Assembly: GCF_011764485.1 (NCBI RefSeq) | Contig: NZ_AP022848.1 | Coordinates: forward strand, 462,001 to 526,000 | Direction: 5' to 3' | Source: Bosea sp. ANAM02 | GTDB lineage: Bacteria > Pseudomonadota > Alphaproteobacteria > Rhizobiales > Beijerinckiaceae | Length of the DNA stretch: 64,000 nucleotides | Part shown: one piece after another, positions 25,294-33,833 of the stretch | How the letters are laid out: each line of letters starts with the position of its first letter | Position numbering within the stretch: position 1 is the stretch's first letter | Made by a program: the position numbers and the translations under genes | The notes under the pieces: generated by a model | The model's database searches: none | The model's input: only the letters and a program-made list of their open reading frames with translations | What the model was told of the DNA's origin: nothing

Positions 25294-26967
25294 ATGACCA
25301 ATCCAAACGAGGGGGTGCCTCAGAAGCACCCCAGTCTGTTCGAGCCGGCGACGCTCGCGCTCATCGCCGTGCTCTGCGTCTTCGGCGCGATCATCGGGAT
25401 GCAGCTTCTGGTGTCGCTCGGCATCACCGCCAATACCTCGCTGATCGGCGCGCTCGCCGCCATGGCGCTGGCGCGCGTGCCGCTCGCGATCTTCGCGCGC
25501 TACCGCTCGATCCATGTGCAGAACCTGGCCCAGAGCGCGATCTCCTCGGCCACGTTCGGCGCGGCGAACAGCCTGCTCCTGCCGGTCGGCATCCCGTGGC
25601 TGCTCGGCCGGCCGGACCTCGTGCTGCCGATGCTGGCGGGCGCCTTCTTCGCGATGCTGCTCGACGGCTACCTGCTCTACCGGATGTTCGATTCCCGCGT
25701 CTTCCCGGCGACGGGCGCCTGGCCGCCCGGCGTGGCCGCCGCCGAGGCGATCAAGGCCGGCGACGAGGGCGGCCGCAAGGCGGTTCTGATGGGCGTCGGA
25801 TTCGGTACCGCCATCCTGACCGGCTTCATCAAGATCCCGCTGGCCTGGATCGGCTTCGCCGGCTCGACCGCCGTCTCGAGCATTCCGATGTCCGCCTTCG
25901 GCGTCGCCTTCATCGGCAATATCTGGGCGCTGGCCATGTTCGGCATCGGCCTGCTGCTGCGCGGCTATTCCGGCCAGCTCTTCGGCGGTCCGCTCTTCGA
26001 GACGATCATCCCGAAGGGCGACCTGATGGCGGCCTATATCCCGCATGGCTTCATGATCGGCGCCGGGCTCGTCGCCCTCCTCCAGGTCGGCATCCTGCTC
26101 TTCCGCCGCGGCGAGGCGCAGAAGCGGGCCGAGGCCGCGTCCGGCACGACCGATGCCGAGGTGAAGCGGGCGCTCGGGCTCGGCACGGTCGGCTACCTCG
26201 TCATCGCGGTCTTCCTTGCCGTGGTCGGCGGGCTGATGACCGACATGTCGGTGGGCATGCTCATCCTGTTCGTGCTCTACGCCGCCTTCGCGGCCTACGT
26301 GCATGAATTGATCGTCGGCCTCGCCGCGATGCATTCCGGCTGGTTCCCGGCCTTCGCGGTGGCGCTGATCACGCTGATCATCGGCATGCTCCTGGGCTTT
26401 CCGATGCCGGCGCTGGCGCTGCTCGTCGGCTTCTCGGCCGCGACCGGCCCGGCCTTCGCCGATATGGGCTATGACCTCAAGGCCGGCTATCTGCTGCGTG
26501 GCAACGGCGCCGACCCCGCCTTCGAGCGCGAGGGCCGCCGCCAGCAGCTCTTCGCCGCGATGTTCGCCTTCGTCGTGGCGGGCGCGGTCGTGCTGGTCTC
26601 CTACCAGTCCTTCTTCGACCGGAACCTCGTGGCGCCGGTCGACAAGGTCTATGCCGCGACGATCAAGGCCGGCGTGGCTGATGGCGTGGCCTGGCAGCTC
26701 TTCCTCTGGGCGATCCCGGGCGCGATCCTGCAGTTCATCGGCGGGCCGAAGCGGCAGATCGGCGTCCTCTTCGCCACCGGCCTCCTGATCAACTTCCCGA
26801 TGGCGGGCTGGGCGGTGCTCGCCGGCATCCTCTGCCGGATCGTCTGGGAGAAGCTGCGCGGCGCGAGCGGCGAGGGCGACATGGAGGTCTTCGCTGCCGG
26901 CGTCATCGCGGGCGATGCGATCTTCTCCTTCTTCGACTCCGTCTCGAAGAACTTCTGGAAGCGCTGA
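25294..26967 (+). CDS. OPT/YSL-family permease
   Basis: A 557-residue polytopic inner-membrane transporter of the oligopeptide-transporter (OPT) superfamily, with about 14 hydrophobic segments. Landmarks are PATLALIAVLCVFGAIIGMQLLVSLGITANTSLIGAL, FPATGAWPPGVAAAEAIKAGDEGG, LFGGPLFETIIPKGDLMAAYIPHGFMIGAGLV, GFSAATGPAFADMGYDLKAGYLLRG and an acidic C-terminal helix. OPT members couple uptake of peptides or peptide-like metal chelates to protons. It lies 54 nt behind the hydantoinase gene with a GAGGGGAC ribosome site, so it probably imports the hydantoinase substrate. It gives the island a second uptake route beside the ABC importer. Confidence 0.88.
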   Translation: MTNPNEGVPQKHPSLFEPATLALIAVLCVFGAIIGMQLLVSLGITANTSLIGALAAMALARVPLAIFARYRSIHVQNLAQSAISSATFGAANSLLLPVGIPWLLGRPDLVLPMLAGAFFAMLLDGYLLYRMFDSRVFPATGAWPPGVAAAEAIKAGDEGGRKAVLMGVGFGTAILTGFIKIPLAWIGFAGSTAVSSIPMSAFGVAFIGNIWALAMFGIGLLLRGYSGQLFGGPLFETIIPKGDLMAAYIPHGFMIGAGLVALLQVGILLFRRGEAQKRAEAASGTTDAEVKRALGLGTVGYLVIAVFLAVVGGLMTDMSVGMLILFVLYAAFAAYVHELIVGLAAMHSGWFPAFAVALITLIIGMLLGFPMPALALLVGFSAATGPAFADMGYDLKAGYLLRGNGADPAFEREGRRQQLFAAMFAFVVAGAVVLVSYQSFFDRNLVAPVDKVYAATIKAGVADGVAWQLFLWAIPGAILQFIGGPKRQIGVLFATGLLINFPMAGWAVLAGILCRIVWEKLRGASGEGDMEVFAAGVIAGDAIFSFFDSVSKNFWKR

Positions 26968-27025
26968 ACGAGGCAGGCTCCGACGGTCACGCCGGGGCCT
27001 TTCCTTTGAGGGGAAGGATATCGCC

Positions 27026-27697
27026 ATGGGCAAGCTGGGAACCCTGACCATCGGCCAGGCGCCGCGCGCCGACATCACGCCGATCCTCGACGACGTGCTG
27101 GACGCGCGCCTGCCGCGTCGCCATGCCGGCGTTCTGGATGGCCTGAGCCGGGCCGAGATCGAGCGCGGTTTCGCGGCCGAGCCCGGCAAGCCCATGCTGA
27201 TCACGAAGCTGCTCGACGGCAGCGCGGTCGTGATCGATCGCGCCCGCACCGAGGCGGCAGCGCAAGCCAAGCTTGCGATGCTGGAGGCGGAAGGTTGCTC
27301 GACGATCCTGATGCTCTGCACCGGGCATTTCGAGAGCCTAAGGACAGAGACGGCGCTACTGGTCGAGCCGGATCGCATCCTGCCACCGACAGTGGCTGCG
27401 CTGGTGCAGGGGGCCCAGCTCGGCATCCTCGTGCCGCTGGCGGAGCAGATCGCTTCGGAGGCCGGGAAATGGGGCCCGCTCGGCCGCGCCCCGCTTTATG
27501 CCGCCGCCTCGCCCTATGGTGGGGACGGGGCCTCTGTATCCGAGTCCGCGCGCGATCTCGCCGGACGCGGAGCGCAGGTGCTGCTGATGGACTGCATGGG
27601 CTTCGTCGAGCGCCATCGCCGCGAGGCAGCGGTCGCCGGCCTGCCGGTCATCCTCTCCAACAGCCTGATCGCGAAACTGGTCTCCGAGATCGCCTGA
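27026..27697 (+). CDS. AroM-family protein (Asp/Glu-racemase-like)
   Basis: A 223-residue protein of the AroM family, whose function is unassigned. It opens GTLTIGQAPRADITP, the family signature. Two cysteines stand in equivalent loops of the two halves: Cys98 (LMLCTGHF) and Cys190 (LLMDCMGFV), the positions occupied by the catalytic pair of Asp/Glu racemases and hydantoin racemases. It is the last gene of the iclR-hyu-OPT operon (58-nt gap, AAGGA site). The cysteines and the operon suggest racemisation of the hydantoinase substrate, but this is inference; the family name comes from the E. coli gene next to aroL and does not imply shikimate metabolism. Confidence 0.82.
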   Translation: MGKLGTLTIGQAPRADITPILDDVLDARLPRRHAGVLDGLSRAEIERGFAAEPGKPMLITKLLDGSAVVIDRARTEAAAQAKLAMLEAEGCSTILMLCTGHFESLRTETALLVEPDRILPPTVAALVQGAQLGILVPLAEQIASEAGKWGPLGRAPLYAAASPYGGDGASVSESARDLAGRGAQVLLMDCMGFVERHRREAAVAGLPVILSNSLIAKLVSEIA

Positions 27698-27726
27698 GGG
27701 ACGGGTGCTTGGCTGGAAACAGAAAG

Positions 27727-27746
27727 GCCGCCTCGGGGCGGCTTTT
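27727..27746 (+). terminator. Intrinsic terminator after the hyu-OPT-aroM operon
   Basis: GCCGCC-TCGG-GGCGGC (27727-27742) followed by TTTT and preceded by an A-rich stretch, 30 nt after the AroM stop. Confidence 0.8.
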
Positions 27747-27782
27747 CCTTCGGCGGGTGCCAGGTCTTCTCGGAACCACGCC

Positions 27783-27875
27783 GTCATCCCGGGCTTGCCT
27801 CGGATCCATCGGAGGGCTCCGGATCTCTACGATGGATCCCGGATCGGCGCCGCTTCGCGGCTTGTCCGGGATGAC
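27783..27875. repeat. GTCATCCCGGG-type dispersed palindromic repeat
   Basis: The element begins GTCATCCCGGG and ends GTCCGGGATGAC, with an inner GGATCCATCG/CGATGGATCC pair (around 27808 and 27831). It is in the gap between convergent genes and belongs with the elements at 6171, 34758 and 55689. Confidence 0.7.
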
Positions 27876-27924
27876 GCGGTGGTTCGGTGCAAGATCAGCA
27901 GGCTTTGGCAGATGTGTTTCGACC

Positions 27925-28830
27925 TCACTTCGGCGCGAAGATACCGACGCTGCTCGCGGTGATGTCGAAGGAGAGTGTTGCGACGACGGCCGCGCCGCAC
28001 CATTTCGAACGGCCGCTGCCCGTCGTGATGCCGCGCGGATCGGCCGTGAGCGCGAAGCATTCGGTCTTCGACAGGTCGGTGTCGTGATAGCGGACATCCG
28101 CTGTGACGTTCTTCCATGTGTAGGAAACGCCGGCATTCCAGTAATTGTAATCCGGCAGGTTCGTCGGCGGCACCGTCGACCAGATCGCGAGATTGGTGGT
28201 TCCGAGCCAGTAATGGCCGAATTCGCCGGAGACCGAGAGCCCTTCGAGAAATGGCAGGTTGTACTTGGCGGTCACCGAGGCATAGGTGCCGCTCGCGCCG
28301 GTGCCGAGCCAGTCCCAGGCGTGGAAGACGTTGGCGCCGAGCGTCAGGCTCTCCGCGAAGGTATAGGAAACCTTGCCGTAGACCTCGGTATAATCCGTAT
28401 TCTTCGGCGTCCAGAACGCGCCGGCGGCGTCGATGAATTGCTTTTCGCTGGGGTAATAGTACTGCATCACGCCGAGATCGAAGGCGAGATCGCCGAATTT
28501 CGGCCGGATGCCGGCATAGAAGTCGATCTCCGCATCGGGACGGGTGGCGAGATCGACGCTGGCGCCGTAGACGCCGATATAGAACAGGTTGTTGTAGATC
28601 TGCAGCTCGGCGCCGCCACCGATGCCGGGCTTGCGGTCGGTTTGCGAGATGCCGCGGAAATTATAGTCGGTCTGGGCCTTCACATTGACGGCAATGTCAA
28701 ACCAGGTGATCGCCGGGACGACCGGAATCGGCGGCGCACCCTTCTTGCCGGGCAGGTCGGAGGCCTGGACCCCGCCGATACCGGCAGCCATGGCCAGGCC
28801 GAAAATCGAGGAACGGAAGAGATCGGGCAT
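27925..28830 (-). CDS. TorF/Gcw-type outer-membrane beta-barrel protein
   Basis: A 301-residue exported protein. The ATG at 28830 is taken because the longer frame could only start with TTG. The signal peptide is LFRSSIFGLAMAAGIGGVQA, then SDLPGKKGAPP. The rest alternates short amphipathic strands with aromatic residues (ITWFDIAVNVKAQTDYNFRGISQTDRKP, FYIGVYGASVDLATRPDAEIDFYAGIRPKFGDLAFDLGVMQYYYP). This pattern, with YNFRGISQT near the first strand, is that of the TorF-family putative porins. Its transported molecule is unknown. It stands alone, with no operon partner. Confidence 0.8.
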   Translation of the reverse strand: MPDLFRSSIFGLAMAAGIGGVQASDLPGKKGAPPIPVVPAITWFDIAVNVKAQTDYNFRGISQTDRKPGIGGGAELQIYNNLFYIGVYGASVDLATRPDAEIDFYAGIRPKFGDLAFDLGVMQYYYPSEKQFIDAAGAFWTPKNTDYTEVYGKVSYTFAESLTLGANVFHAWDWLGTGASGTYASVTAKYNLPFLEGLSVSGEFGHYWLGTTNLAIWSTVPPTNLPDYNYWNAGVSYTWKNVTADVRYHDTDLSKTECFALTADPRGITTGSGRSKWCGAAVVATLSFDITASSVGIFAPK

Positions 28831-29040
28831 CTGTATGAACCCCTCGCCGCGCAATGATCGCGCTGCAGCGCATCAAGCAGGCGTGGCCGCTTTGCCGGCA
28901 AGGCGAGCTTTTGGGCGGAGGCGCACAGCCAAAAAGCAAAGGCCCCCGAAACGAGGGTCTTCGCGCCTGCAAAAAAGGCAGCCGATATTATCCGGCGTTC
29001 TGCGACAATTTTGTCACGAAAATCGAGGCGGATTTCCCGT

Positions 29041-30441
29041 TTACCGCTGCGCCGGCTGGCTGGCATAGGCTGCCGTCGACCGATCCAAGCTCGATGTCCT
29101 GAGACCGCTGGCGCGGCGCGGGGGCAGCGGGGCGTTCGTGGTCGTCGGGGAAGTCGGAACGATCGAGACGACCGGCGCCGCAGCCGTGGCCACGCCCTGG
29201 TCGGCACTGCCGCCGAAGACCGGCATGAAGCTGAGCGCGCGCTGCAGGAACGGCTTGTCCTCGGCCGGAGCGGCCGGGACGACCGGGGTCGAGGAGGCGC
29301 TTGCGAGCACCGGCGCCTGCCGGGTATCGCCCGGAGCGACCTTGGCGAGCTGCGTGGCGGCAGGTGCGACGGCAGGCTTGGCTTCCACCTTGACCGGTTC
29401 TTCGACCGGCGCAGCGGCGACGGCGGCCAGGACGGCGTCATTGTCGGCGGAGGCGGCGCGCACGGTTGCCCTGGCCTTGCCCGCGTTGTCGAGCACGACG
29501 ACGCGCGGGCCAAGCGCGAGCGCATCCTGGCGGCTGATGCCGACATCGCGGGAGGCCCAGGAAGCCGAGCGGTTCAGGGCATCGGCGCCGCTGGAGGCGA
29601 GCGCACGCTTGAAAGACGCGTGCTGGTCGCCGTCGTCATAGATCAGCTTGATCGCGGGCGTGCCCTTGGCGACGAGCGCGGCGACCTGGACCTCGTCCTC
29701 GCGGCGCTTTTCCGCGACGGCGGCCGGAGCCTGGCCGCCATTGAAGACATAGCGGCCGCCGGCGACGGACACGGCCGGCTCGTCCCTGGTGACCTCGAAA
29801 TAATCCGAGCCTTCCTTGAGGTTCTTCCAGAAGGCGATGTTCGGGTCGAGCCGGTGCTTGGCCAGGTTCTGCGCGGTCATCCGGAAGGGATAGGCCTGCA
29901 TCTGCACGGCGCGCTGGCCGGCGTTCTGGGCCTCGCGCACCAGGGCGTAGATCTCGCCGATCTGGTCGTCGGTCATCGAATAGCAGCCGGCCGAGGAGCA
30001 GGCGCCGTGCACCATCAGATGCGCGCCGGTGCGGCCATAGGAGCGGTCATAGGCGTTGGGATAGCCCATGTTGAACGAGACGTAATAGGACGAGTTCGGG
30101 TTCATCTGCTGCGGTGCGATGGCATAGAAGCCCTCCGGCGCCATGCGATCGCCCTCGCGGATCTTCGGGCCGAGCTGGCCGGACCAGCGGCACATCGGAT
30201 AGGTCTTCAGCAGCGCGTATTGCCCGTCGGCCTTGCGCTTCCAGACCTCGAGCTCCGATTCCTTCTTGTAGGAGCGGATCAGGATCGGCTGGTCCTTGCT
30301 CATGCCCTTTTCGGACATCAGCGCGTAGGTCGCGTTCGGGATCGGGATGTTGTGCCGGGCGGAGCCGCGATAACGGTCCTCTTCGCAGGCAGCCAGGGTC
30401 AATGCAACAAAAGCCACGAGCGCGAGTTGCTTGATTGCCAC
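29041..30441 (-). CDS. YafK-like L,D-transpeptidase family lipoprotein with a long C-terminal extension
   Basis: A 466-residue protein starting at a GTG (30441), which yields a short lipoprotein signal, LALVAFVALTLAAC, with Cys19 as the lipidated residue. A longer form would need TTG. The catalytic YkuD-type motif HGACSSAGCYSMTDDQIGEIY gives His145 and Cys153. The surrounding RWSGQLGPKIREGDRMAPEGFY and SFNMGYPNAYDRSYGRTG resemble YafK/DpaA, which in E. coli detaches Lpp from peptidoglycan, rather than cross-linking enzymes. From about residue 230 the chain is a low-complexity Ala/Pro/Val-rich tail of more than 200 residues with one YDDGDQHASFKRA segment, longer than E. coli YafK (about 246 residues). 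Probably anchored in the outer or inner membrane facing the periplasm. Confidence 0.82.
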   Translation of the reverse strand: MAIKQLALVAFVALTLAACEEDRYRGSARHNIPIPNATYALMSEKGMSKDQPILIRSYKKESELEVWKRKADGQYALLKTYPMCRWSGQLGPKIREGDRMAPEGFYAIAPQQMNPNSSYYVSFNMGYPNAYDRSYGRTGAHLMVHGACSSAGCYSMTDDQIGEIYALVREAQNAGQRAVQMQAYPFRMTAQNLAKHRLDPNIAFWKNLKEGSDYFEVTRDEPAVSVAGGRYVFNGGQAPAAVAEKRREDEVQVAALVAKGTPAIKLIYDDGDQHASFKRALASSGADALNRSASWASRDVGISRQDALALGPRVVVLDNAGKARATVRAASADNDAVLAAVAAAPVEEPVKVEAKPAVAPAATQLAKVAPGDTRQAPVLASASSTPVVPAAPAEDKPFLQRALSFMPVFGGSADQGVATAAAPVVSIVPTSPTTTNAPLPPRRASGLRTSSLDRSTAAYASQPAQR

Positions 30442-30638
30442 GTCGTCAATCCCATCGAACGGCAGGCCGGGGCGCGACCTTTGACTTCGCAAGACGGCCA
30501 AATTGTGCCCGTCGACTCGTTTTAGATGCGTTAGGCTTGAGGGTTCCTTACCATAGGCTTCGCGAGTCTGGCCACATGGTCAACGCGAGGTAAAGAAACC
30601 TTGCCTTCGCGGGTGCGAGATATCCACTCCCGCATCGC

Positions 30639-31592
30639 TCAGAGGGTGCGGCCGATCGCGAGGAACTTGTCGGCGCGCCTGGCGACGATGTCGTCTGCGC
30701 TCAGGCCGGACAGATCGGCGAGCGCGGCGGAAATGGCGTCGCCGGCGCGCGTGATCGCGGTCTGGTCGTCGCGATGGGCGCCGCCGGTCGGCTCCTGCAC
30801 GATCCGGTCGATGATGCCGAATTTCAGGAGGTCCTGCGCCGTGATCTTCATGCCGGTCGCGGCGTCCTGCGCGCGCGCCGTGTCGCGCCAGAGGATCGAG
30901 GCCGCGCCTTCCGGAGAGATCACCGAATAGATCGCATGCTCCATCATCAGCACGCGGCTGGCGGCTGCGATCGCGATCGCGCCACCGGAACCGCCCTCGC
31001 CGATGACGAGGGCCACGCTCGGCGTACGCAGGCCGAGCCAGGCCTCGGTCGAGCGGGCGATGGCCTCGGCCTGCCCGCGCTCCTCCGCCTCGATGCCGGG
31101 ATAGGCACCGGCGGTGTCGACGAAACTCAGCACCGGCAGGCCGAAGCGGTCGGCGAGCTCGGTCAGGCGCACGGCCTTGCGGTAGCCCTCAGGCTTGGGC
31201 ATGCCGAAATTGTGCCGGATGCGGGTCTCGGTCGAGTCGCCCTTCTCCTGGCCGATGATGCAGACGGGCTCGCCCCGGAAGCGGCCGAAGCCGCCGACGA
31301 TGGCCTCGTCCTCGCCGAAGGCGCGGTCGCCGGCGAGCGGGGTGAATTCCGTGATCAGCCCGGCGCAGTAATCCTTGAAATGCGGGCGCTGCGGATGGCG
31401 CGCCACCAGCGTCTTCTGCCAGGGCGTCAGCGCACCATAAAGCTCCTTCAGCGCCTGGCTGGCGCGGGCGTCGAGCTTGCCGATCTCCTCGGACAGGGAG
31501 ATGCCGTCGCCGCGTGCCTCCAGGGCCCGCAGCTCGTCCGCCTTCGCCTCCAGCTCGGCGACCGGTTTCTCGAAATCCAGATAGCTACGCAT
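30639..31592 (-). CDS. accA: Acetyl-CoA carboxylase carboxyltransferase subunit alpha
   Basis: A 317-residue enzyme subunit, the usual AccA length. With AccD it transfers the carboxyl group from carboxybiotin to acetyl-CoA, giving malonyl-CoA for fatty-acid synthesis. Family landmarks are YLDFEKPVAELEAK, HPQRPHFKDY, PVLSFVDTAGAYPGIEAEERGQAEAIARS and GEGGSGGAIAI (oxyanion/CoA binding) followed by SVISPEGAASILWRD. The subunit partner AccD is not in the window. The gene is monocistronic, with about 200 nt of apparently featureless sequence towards the lipoprotein gene start at 30441. Confidence 0.97.
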   Translation of the reverse strand: MRSYLDFEKPVAELEAKADELRALEARGDGISLSEEIGKLDARASQALKELYGALTPWQKTLVARHPQRPHFKDYCAGLITEFTPLAGDRAFGEDEAIVGGFGRFRGEPVCIIGQEKGDSTETRIRHNFGMPKPEGYRKAVRLTELADRFGLPVLSFVDTAGAYPGIEAEERGQAEAIARSTEAWLGLRTPSVALVIGEGGSGGAIAIAAASRVLMMEHAIYSVISPEGAASILWRDTARAQDAATGMKITAQDLLKFGIIDRIVQEPTGGAHRDDQTAITRAGDAISAALADLSGLSADDIVARRADKFLAIGRTL

Positions 31593-31695
31593 CGTGATCC
31601 AGTTCAGGTTCCGCGCCGAAAGCGGGCGGAGCGGCGGTTTATCATGAAACCGGGCTTGAAAAGCGGCGGACCTTGGCCGCGCCCCGGTGAAATTG

Positions 31696-32463
31696 TCAAC
31701 CCGTTCGTGGTTTCACGGGCGGGTTTGCCGCACGCGGCGTCGGGGCCGGTTGCGGCAGCAGGACGGGTCTCAGCGCAAAGCTGCGTCGTGTCGCGCGCAG
31801 CGGAGCGCGGCGGTAGAACTGCTTGGTAGCGTCGATGATATGAACGCCCGCGAAGGGCAGGGAAAGTCCTGCGCCGATCTGCTCCCAGGCCAGCGCCGAG
31901 CGCATCAGCAGCCGCCTTTGCAGCGGCGGGACATAGAGCGCCTCGGTCCAGTGCTCGGGTGAGAATTCGGCGCCGCGCATCAGGGTGGAGAGCTGGCGGC
32001 GGCTGAAGGGGCGGCCCTGGCCGAAGGGCGTGCCGTCCATCCGGGCCCAGAGCCCGCGACGGTTGGGAGCAACCAGGATCATCCGCCCGCCGGGGTTGAG
32101 CACGCGCGAGACTTCTTCCAGCAGGTCGTCGGGGCTTTCCGTCTCCTCCAGCGCATGGACCAGCACGACCCGGTCGATCGAGGCGGTCGGCAAGGGCAGC
32201 AGCGTCGGCTCGACCAGCGCCGAGGCGGAGAGGCCCGGCGAGGGCCAGTTCACCACGCCTTGCGCGGCCGGCATGAAGGCGATGGTCCGCTCGGCCTGCA
32301 GGCCGAGCACGGAGAGATAGGGCGTCGAATAGCCGAGGCCGAGCACGCGCTGACGTGCGCAATCCGGCCAGAAGCGCAGCATCGCCCGGCCGATGAAGCG
32401 CCGGGCGACATGTCCGAGCGGGCTCGCATAGAAGGCGCGCAGGTCGACGACGTCGAGAGGCAT
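31696..32463 (-). CDS. Class I SAM-dependent methyltransferase-like protein
   Basis: A 255-residue protein with a methyltransferase type-11 fold. The ATG at 32463 replaces a longer TTG-started form. Visible elements are RVLGLGYSTPYL (motif I, diverged), a central DRVVLVHALEETESPDDLLEEVSRVLNPGGRMILVAPNRRGLWARMDGTPFGQGRPFS (motifs II-III and the post-III loop) and a basic Pro-rich tail. No substrate can be assigned. It is transcribed divergently from the glyoxalase II-type gene (140-nt gap). In many alphaproteobacteria a methyltransferase of this type sits beside a hydroxyacylglutathione hydrolase gene, as here. Confidence 0.82.
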   Translation of the reverse strand: MPLDVVDLRAFYASPLGHVARRFIGRAMLRFWPDCARQRVLGLGYSTPYLSVLGLQAERTIAFMPAAQGVVNWPSPGLSASALVEPTLLPLPTASIDRVVLVHALEETESPDDLLEEVSRVLNPGGRMILVAPNRRGLWARMDGTPFGQGRPFSRRQLSTLMRGAEFSPEHWTEALYVPPLQRRLLMRSALAWEQIGAGLSLPFAGVHIIDATKQFYRRAPLRATRRSFALRPVLLPQPAPTPRAANPPVKPRTG

Positions 32464-32603
32464 GGCGCCTGAGATGGAACGCGCAAGGCCCGAACGCAAG
32501 GGCTGCCTTGCGACTGGACTGGGTTGATCGCCGGCCAGGCATGGCTCATGCAGGGTACCTGACCGCCTGCCGTTCCGGCGGGCCGATCCTGCCGGAGGAA
32601 GCC

Positions 32604-33368
32604 ATGCCGCTCGACCTTCACGTCTTCCGTACGCTCAACGACAATGCGGGCGCGCTGCTCCACGACCCCACCAGCGGGGCCTGCGCAGCCATCGACGTGC
32701 CCGACGCCGGCGAGACGCTCGCCGCTGCCAAGGCCAAGGGCTGGACGATCAGCGACATCTTCATCACCCATGCCCATCACGACCACACGCAGGGCGTCGC
32801 CGAGGTAAAGCGGGCGACCGGCGCCTCCGTCGTCGGCCCGGCCGATGCGCGGACAAGCGCGCCGCTCGACCGGGTTCTCGGCGAGGGCGATACCGTCAGC
32901 TTCGGCGGCGAGAGCTTCGAGATCTGGCATACGCCGGGCCATTCCGACGGTCACCTCAGCTTCGTCGGGCGCAGCGCCAGGCTCGCGCTGGTCGGCGATG
33001 TCGTCTTCGTCATGGGCTGCGGGCGGGTCCAGCCCGGCCAGATGGACCGGATGTGGACCTCGCTGACGCGCCTGATGGCGCTGCCGGGCGATGTCCGCCT
33101 GCTCGGCGGCCATGACTACACGCTCTCCAATGCCCGCTTCGCCCGCTCGGTCGATTCCGCCAACGAGGCGCTGAAGGCGCGCTTCACTGATGCCGAGAGC
33201 GCCAAGGCCGAGGGCCGCTTCTGGGCGCTGACCACGGTTGCCGAGGAAAAGGCGACCAATCCGTTCTTCAGGGCGGCCGAGCCGGCGCTGGCGAAGGCGG
33301 TCGGACTGGTCGGCGCAACGCCGGACGAGGTCTTCGCGGCCCTGCGCGAAGCCAAGAACCGGTTCTGA
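32604..33368 (+). CDS. gloB: Hydroxyacylglutathione hydrolase (glyoxalase II), MBL fold
   Basis: A 254-residue metallo-beta-lactamase-fold hydrolase that would split S-D-lactoylglutathione in methylglyoxal detoxification. The dinuclear metal site is visible: THAHHDHTQG (residues about 54-63), HTPGHSDGH, LVGDVVFVMGCGR and LLGGHDYT. The glutathione-contacting C-terminal segment reads NPFFRAAEPALAKAVG. The ATG at 32604 follows an excellent GGAGGAA ribosome site. It heads a tight operon with a cupin (2-nt gap) and a GNAT (1-nt gap). Confidence 0.9.
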   Translation: MPLDLHVFRTLNDNAGALLHDPTSGACAAIDVPDAGETLAAAKAKGWTISDIFITHAHHDHTQGVAEVKRATGASVVGPADARTSAPLDRVLGEGDTVSFGGESFEIWHTPGHSDGHLSFVGRSARLALVGDVVFVMGCGRVQPGQMDRMWTSLTRLMALPGDVRLLGGHDYTLSNARFARSVDSANEALKARFTDAESAKAEGRFWALTTVAEEKATNPFFRAAEPALAKAVGLVGATPDEVFAALREAKNRF

Positions 33369-33370
33369 GC

Positions 33371-33832
33371 ATGACGATGCGGTTGGACGGGCTGACGGCG
33401 GCGGAGGTTATCCGCCTGCTCGACCTCAAGCCTCATCCCGAGGGCGGTCATTATCGCGAGACGTTTCGCGATGGAGCCGGGCCGGAGGGCAGGAGCTTCT
33501 CGACCGCGATCTACTATCTGCTCGATACGGGCGAGACCTCGGAATGGCATCGCGTCGATGCGGCCGAGATCTGGCACCATTATGCCGGGGCGCCGATGGT
33601 GATCACGGTTTCGCCGAATGGCCACGATGCCTCGGCCCATCATCTCGGCACCGAGCTTGCCGCCGGCCAGAGGCCGCAATTCGTGGTGCCGGCCGGCTGG
33701 TGGCAGAGCGCGACCTCGCTCGGCGCCTGGACGCTGGTCGGCTGCACGGTGGCGCCCGGTTTCGAATTCAAGGGCTTCGAGATGGCGCCGCCGGGCTGGC
33801 GGCCGACACCGCGCAAGCCTTCCGGGGGGTAG
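33371..33832 (+). CDS. Cupin family protein, DUF985 type
   Basis: A 153-residue single-domain cupin of the Cupin_5 (DUF985) family. Signature stretches are HPEGGHYRETFRD, SFSTAIYYLLDTGETSEWHRVDAAEIWHHYAGAP and VVPAGWWQSATSLGAWTLVGCTVAPGFEFKGFEMA. Histidines in EWHRVDAAEIWHHY could bind metal or substrate. Structures of this family resemble epimerases and sugar-binding cupins, but the biochemical role is unknown. It is the middle gene of the gloB-cupin-GNAT operon. Confidence 0.88.
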   Translation: MTMRLDGLTAAEVIRLLDLKPHPEGGHYRETFRDGAGPEGRSFSTAIYYLLDTGETSEWHRVDAAEIWHHYAGAPMVITVSPNGHDASAHHLGTELAAGQRPQFVVPAGWWQSATSLGAWTLVGCTVAPGFEFKGFEMAPPGWRPTPRKPSGG

Positions 33833-33833
33833 G

